A stretch of 33,242 nucleotides of DNA from Deltaproteobacteria bacterium (GTDB lineage: Bacteria > Desulfobacterota > Dissulfuribacteria > Dissulfuribacterales > QOAL01). The stretch lies in assembly GCA_027003115.1 (NCBI GenBank), contig JALWYS010000191.1, positions 2,857 to 36,098 of the forward strand. Direction: 5' to 3'. Positions 28,955 to 33,242 of the stretch are shown here, in pieces (positions within the stretch are counted from its first letter, which is position 1; the number at the start of each line of letters is the position of its first letter). The position numbers and the translations under genes were made by a program. The notes below the pieces were generated by a model. That model made no database searches. It was not told where the DNA came from and was given only the letters and a program-made list of their open reading frames with translations.

Positions 28955-30496
28955 ATGGATTACGGATTTCCAATACTTAGTTCCCTGATTTTTCTACCAA
29001 TGATCGGGGCAGCGGCACTGCTTTTCATACCGCGTTCAAACGAAGACGATGTAAGGCGTATGGCGCTACTTATCACCATAGTGGAGTTTCTGCTCTCTCT
29101 TCCTCTGTGGTTTCAATTCGACAAGTCTTCACATCTCATGCAGTTTGTGGAAAAACACCCCTGGATTCCTGCATGGAACGTCAACTACTACCTGGGGATA
29201 GATGGAATCAGCATACTGTTCGTGCTTCTTTCCACCCTTATCACCATTCTTTGCGTTCTTGTTTCCTGGACAGCAATTACTGACAAGGTAAAGGAGTTCT
29301 TCGCGGCATTGCTCTTCCTGGAAGGTGCCATGATCGGGGTGTTTTGCTCCCTTGACTTTTTCCTGTTTTACATATTCTGGGAGGCCATGCTCATTCCCAT
29401 GTACCTGATAATAGGTGTATGGGGCGGGCCTGGCAGGCTGTACGCTGCCATAAAGTTCTTTCTATACACCCTGGTGGGAAGTGTGTTGATGCTGGTTGGA
29501 ATTATCACACTCTATTATCAAGGGGGGCACACCTTTGATATTTTAAAGCTTTCTGCAAATGCCTACCCCTTGAAGCTACAGATGATTCTCTTCTGGGCCT
29601 TCTTTGCAGCCTTTGCAGTCAAGGTGCCCATGTGGCCAGTACACACCTGGCTGCCAGATGCCCATACCGAGGCCCCTGCTGCAGGCTCTGTCATCCTTGC
29701 CGGGATCCTCATCAAGATGGGGGCTTACGGATTCCTCAGATTCTCCATGCCCATGTTTCCCCAGGCAACCCAGGCAATGATGGTACCCATGCTGATACTT
29801 TCCATAATCGCCATTGTTTACGGGGCGGTTATATGCCTTGGGCAGGACGATATGAAAAGGCTCATCGCCTATAGCTCGGTCAGCCACATGGGTTTTGTAA
29901 CCCTTGGCATGTTCGCACTTAATTACCAGGGGCTTGAAGGTGCTATTCTCCAGATGGTCAATCATGGGGTTGTCACAGGGGCGCTATTTCTTTCAGTGGG
30001 AATAATTTATGAACAGACACATACCAGGGAGATTTCCGATTACGGAGGGTTAGCAACTCTTACCCCCATCTTTGCGGGCTTTTTTATGGTCTTCACACTG
30101 GCAGCAGTTGGCTTACCTGGATTGAATGGGTTTATTGGCGAATTTCTCATAATACTTGGTGGCTTTGCAACCAAGACGTGGGCCGGATTCTTTGCTGCAA
30201 CAGGAATCATCATTGGGGCAGGTTACATGCTCTGGCTATATCAGCGAGTATTTTTCATGGAGAAGAATCCTAAGATGGTAGCGCTTGGGCTTCGTGACTT
30301 GAACTGCAGGGAGCTTATAACCCTTTTGCCCATGCTGCTTCTCATATTCTGGATTGGAATTTATCCAAACGTTTTTTTGAGCTATATGCATGCCTCTGTT
30401 GTCCACTTGCTGCAACAGGTCCATGCATCAACGGGCAGTGTCCAGGCCAATACCAACGCCATAGTAGAATGTGCGCTTCGATTCGTAGGAGGCTAG
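28955..30496 (+). CDS. nuoM: NADH-quinone oxidoreductase subunit M
   Basis: FWEAMLIPMYLIIGVWGG...KVPMWPVHTWLPDAHTEAPAAGSVILAGILIKMGAYG. Confidence 0.97.
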   Translation: MDYGFPILSSLIFLPMIGAAALLFIPRSNEDDVRRMALLITIVEFLLSLPLWFQFDKSSHLMQFVEKHPWIPAWNVNYYLGIDGISILFVLLSTLITILCVLVSWTAITDKVKEFFAALLFLEGAMIGVFCSLDFFLFYIFWEAMLIPMYLIIGVWGGPGRLYAAIKFFLYTLVGSVLMLVGIITLYYQGGHTFDILKLSANAYPLKLQMILFWAFFAAFAVKVPMWPVHTWLPDAHTEAPAAGSVILAGILIKMGAYGFLRFSMPMFPQATQAMMVPMLILSIIAIVYGAVICLGQDDMKRLIAYSSVSHMGFVTLGMFALNYQGLEGAILQMVNHGVVTGALFLSVGIIYEQTHTREISDYGGLATLTPIFAGFFMVFTLAAVGLPGLNGFIGEFLIILGGFATKTWAGFFAATGIIIGAGYMLWLYQRVFFMEKNPKMVALGLRDLNCRELITLLPMLLLIFWIGIYPNVFLSYMHASVVHLLQQVHASTGSVQANTNAIVECALRFVGG

Positions 30497-30503
30497 GAGA
30501 GAC

Positions 30504-31943
30504 ATGGTTACAGGATTTTCTTTACCAATCATTGCACCCCTGGGGCCTGAAATTTTTCTGGCAGTCATAGGCTGCGCGGTGATACTTGCCGATATCATCT
30601 GGAGGGAGCAACGATATGTTGTCCCCATAGTGGCAATGGCGGGTGCAACCGCCACAGTGATAATGGTTTTAAAGGCCTCTGGCGTCTCTTTTTCTGGGAT
30701 GTACACAGTGGATGCCTTTAGCGCATTCTTCAAGATAGTCTGCCTCCTTGGGCTCATGCTTGCCATCCTCATGTCTCTGCGCCACCTGGACATAATGGGT
30801 GTTAAAAGGGTGGGGGAGTACTACAGCCTCATGGTCTTTTCCTGCGTTGGCATGATGATAATGGCCTCTGCAACAGACCTCATAGTTCTGTACCTTGGAC
30901 TGGAATTAATGGCCCTCAGCGTCTACTGTCTCGTAGGGCTTTTAAAGACCGATCCCAGGGCCTCAGAGGCTGCGGTCAAGTATTTGCTTCTCGGTGCCTT
31001 TGCCTCTTGTCTGCTTCTTTTTGGCATGTCCTATCTTTATGGTACAACTGGAACCACCGATATGAGCCAGATATCAAAGGCCATGGCCCAGGGCAAGCTT
31101 ACTGATAATCCTGCCTTTATGATGGGCCTTGGTCTGGTGGTAATAGCCTTTTGCTTCAAGATCGCAGCGGCTCCATTTCACATGTGGACTCCTGATGCCT
31201 ATGAAGGGGCCATGACCCCTGTTACTGCCTTCATGTCTGTTGGGCCAAAGGCGGCAGGCTTCGCAGCACTTGGAAGGGTCCTCATGGAGGCCTTTCCAAA
31301 CGCCCATTCCGACTGGATGACAGTCCTTGTAATTTTGGCCTTTCTCACCATGGCCATTGGTAACATTACAGCCCTTTGTCAGACATCCATCAAAAGGATG
31401 CTTGCCTACTCATCCATTGCCCATGCTGGTTACGCCCTCATAGGCTTTTTGCCAGGCACTGCAGAAGGCGCCTCTGCCACCATGAACTATCTCTTTATTT
31501 ACCTCTTTATGAACATGGGTGCCTTTGCAGTGATAATTCTCTTGCAATACAAAGGGCTTGTAGGTGAGGCTCTGGAAGACTACAAGGGCCTTGCAAAGAC
31601 GCATCCAGTGGCAGCAGCCCTTATGCTTGTCTTCATGTTCTCCCTTACAGGAATCCCCCCAACGGCAGGCTTTATCGGCAAGTTCAATCTCTTCATGGCA
31701 GCACTTCATGCAGGTTACACCTGGATAGTCATATTTGCCGTGCTCTTTAGCGCCATATCTGCATATTTTTACCTTAGGGTAATCATGCTCATGTACATGT
31801 ATGAGCCAGAAAAGGAGATGAAACTTGCACCTTCTGGCGCCCTTTCGGCAGTCCTGGCTATAGCCCTTACAGGGGTTATTCTCCTTGGCTGCTATCCAAA
31901 CGGCATTCTTTCCTACGCATCAAAGGCCATTATGGGACATTGA
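30504..31943 (+). CDS. nuoN: NADH-quinone oxidoreductase subunit N
   Basis: YLGLELMALSVYCLVG...KIAAAPFHMWTPDAYEGAMTPVTAFMSVGPKAAGFAAL. Confidence 0.97.
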   Translation: MVTGFSLPIIAPLGPEIFLAVIGCAVILADIIWREQRYVVPIVAMAGATATVIMVLKASGVSFSGMYTVDAFSAFFKIVCLLGLMLAILMSLRHLDIMGVKRVGEYYSLMVFSCVGMMIMASATDLIVLYLGLELMALSVYCLVGLLKTDPRASEAAVKYLLLGAFASCLLLFGMSYLYGTTGTTDMSQISKAMAQGKLTDNPAFMMGLGLVVIAFCFKIAAAPFHMWTPDAYEGAMTPVTAFMSVGPKAAGFAALGRVLMEAFPNAHSDWMTVLVILAFLTMAIGNITALCQTSIKRMLAYSSIAHAGYALIGFLPGTAEGASATMNYLFIYLFMNMGAFAVIILLQYKGLVGEALEDYKGLAKTHPVAAALMLVFMFSLTGIPPTAGFIGKFNLFMAALHAGYTWIVIFAVLFSAISAYFYLRVIMLMYMYEPEKEMKLAPSGALSAVLAIALTGVILLGCYPNGILSYASKAIMGH

Positions 31944-31976
31944 TTACAAAAGACGCCTCCTTTTGTTTTATGGCAG

Positions 31977-32007
31977 GGCACCCGGGTTTTTTCTGGGTGC
32001 CTTTTTT
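31977..32007 (+). terminator. Rho-independent terminator at the end of the nuo operon
   Basis: GGCACCCGG-GTTTTTT-CTGGGTGCC (9 bp with one G-U) followed by TTTTTT. Confidence 0.92.
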
Positions 32008-32117
32008 AGTGCAAAAAATGCAGGTTTTTGTTGACTTCGTTTATAATTTTAAGTAGATGATTTTTTAATCACTCAAGATTTGCGGGGAGTGGGGAAATCA
32101 ATGCGGGAGGTATGTTA

Positions 32118-33242
32118 ATGAATACTAAGCTGTTGTTGTTGACGCTGTGTATCCTTTGTGCCTGTCCTTCCTTGTCTTTTAGTCAAGTATTCCACGTTAA
32201 TGATTCGGCTTCATTTCAATCTGCTCTTACCAATGCGGAATCAAACGGACAGGATGACACTATTTACGTGGCTGCCGGGACATATAACCTGACGTCCATG
32301 TTGCACTATGGTGCCAATGATGGTGACGGCTCTCTAACCATAGTAGCCGAGGATCCCAATAACAGGCCAGTATTGGATGGTCAAGGCAATACAATAATAT
32401 TCAATATAGATAATGATCAAAATGGAGACGAAACAGGTGATGATGGCAATGTAATCACAATTCGGTATTTAATATTTCAGCGTGGATATAATTCACTCGC
32501 CCATGGTTTCAACGGCCGTGGCGGTGGACTTTCAATACACGTAGGCGCTGCAGATATCCGAATAGAAAATTGTATCTTTCAAAACAACGTGGCTGATTAT
32601 GAAGGCGGAGGGGCATGGATTCTTTCGAAGTCCGGAGACCTCACCATGTCGAACAATGAGTTTACCACTAACAGGGCAGGAAGAAAAGGCGGCGGCTTTA
32701 GCTTTTCTTCATGGCATTTTCCGAGTAATACTTGGGGTTCAGCTTCTGCAATGATTTCAGGTAACACCTTTAATTCAAATCGGGTGACTTCATCACCTGC
32801 TGCTGGCGGTGGCGGCTTCTTTGCTGGGTCCGCCCGTGGCGGCTTTACTGTTACCAACAACGATTTTCAAAATAATTATTCTTCTGAAAAAGGTGGCGGT
32901 GCACTTTTCGGAAGTGGGGGAAGGCAGCCTATCACGATTACGGGAAATACCTTTACGGGAAATATTGCAGAGGTAGATCGCGGGGGAGGCCTTGCTACAG
33001 GTTTTCATGGTGGTAACAGCACTATTACCGTCTCCAACAATGTTTTCCTAAATAATTCATCTAGGGACGATAACGGCGGTGGGCTTAGCCTTCTTCTATT
33101 AAAGGGTCGGCACGGACCTAGCACCGGCACTGCAAATATAACTAATAACGTCTTTGTGGGAAATAGTGCCGATGATAATGGAGGAGGTTTAAAGCTTACA
33201 TCTAGTTCGGGGACTTTGAATGTTACCAACAATACTTTCTAC
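32118..33242 (+). CDS. exported parallel beta-helix repeat protein (3' truncated by window)
   Basis: Open frame to the window end: MNTKLLLLTLCILCACPSLSFSQVFHVNDSASFQSALTNAESNGQDDTIYVAAGTYNLTS... with recurring 'NNxFxxNxxxxxGGGxxx' coils; GGAGG RBS 7 nt upstream. Missing from the supplied ORF track because it has no stop in the window. Confidence 0.87.
   Translation, partial: MNTKLLLLTLCILCACPSLSFSQVFHVNDSASFQSALTNAESNGQDDTIYVAAGTYNLTSMLHYGANDGDGSLTIVAEDPNNRPVLDGQGNTIIFNIDNDQNGDETGDDGNVITIRYLIFQRGYNSLAHGFNGRGGGLSIHVGAADIRIENCIFQNNVADYEGGGAWILSKSGDLTMSNNEFTTNRAGRKGGGFSFSSWHFPSNTWGSASAMISGNTFNSNRVTSSPAAGGGGFFAGSARGGFTVTNNDFQNNYSSEKGGGALFGSGGRQPITITGNTFTGNIAEVDRGGGLATGFHGGNSTITVSNNVFLNNSSRDDNGGGLSLLLLKGRHGPSTGTANITNNVFVGNSADDNGGGLKLTSSSGTLNVTNNTFY

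Noticed and set aside
32031-32047. TTGACT/TATAAT boxes upstream of the beta-helix gene
   Set aside because: The spacing between the two hexamers is only 5 nt, too short for a sigma70 promoter; no good alternative -35 was seen at 17 nt from TATAAT.

Overview
The window is about 33 kb of bacterial chromosome. Gene content and the c-di-AMP cassette look Desulfobacterota/deltaproteobacteria-like, but this taxonomy is inference only. Left part: end of rpsR, a DUF2232-like membrane protein, rplI, dnaB and rsmG on +, converging on a minus-strand block slyD-like FKBP / tilS / ftsH / folP / cdaA / ybbR(cdaR) / glmM, then tRNA-Arg(TCT) on +. Middle: a fusion of a dicarboxylate-symporter-like membrane domain with an SBP_bac_3 domain, a RimK-like ATP-grasp ligase, a DUF4136-like lipoprotein, a methyltransferase (-), and an AAA ATPase + DEDDh exonuclease pair flanked by AT-rich DNA. 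Right part: an operon with a molybdopterin oxidoreductase, a four-cluster ferredoxin and nuoABCDHIJKLMN (no nuoEFG), ending at a strong terminator. It is followed by a beta-helix exported protein that runs off the window. Main discovery candidate: nuoB (22238..22759) has an in-frame TGA exactly at the first Cys of the conserved 'GLACCAIEMM' motif, which holds tandem ligands of Fe-S cluster N2. A stable hairpin with a G-containing apical loop lies 24 nt downstream, in the expected position and shape of a bacterial SECIS. This suggests a selenocysteine-containing NuoB, a ligand substitution at the terminal cluster of complex I. The ORF track splits this gene and loses its N-terminal half-motif. 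The main alternative is a point mutation or sequencing error.
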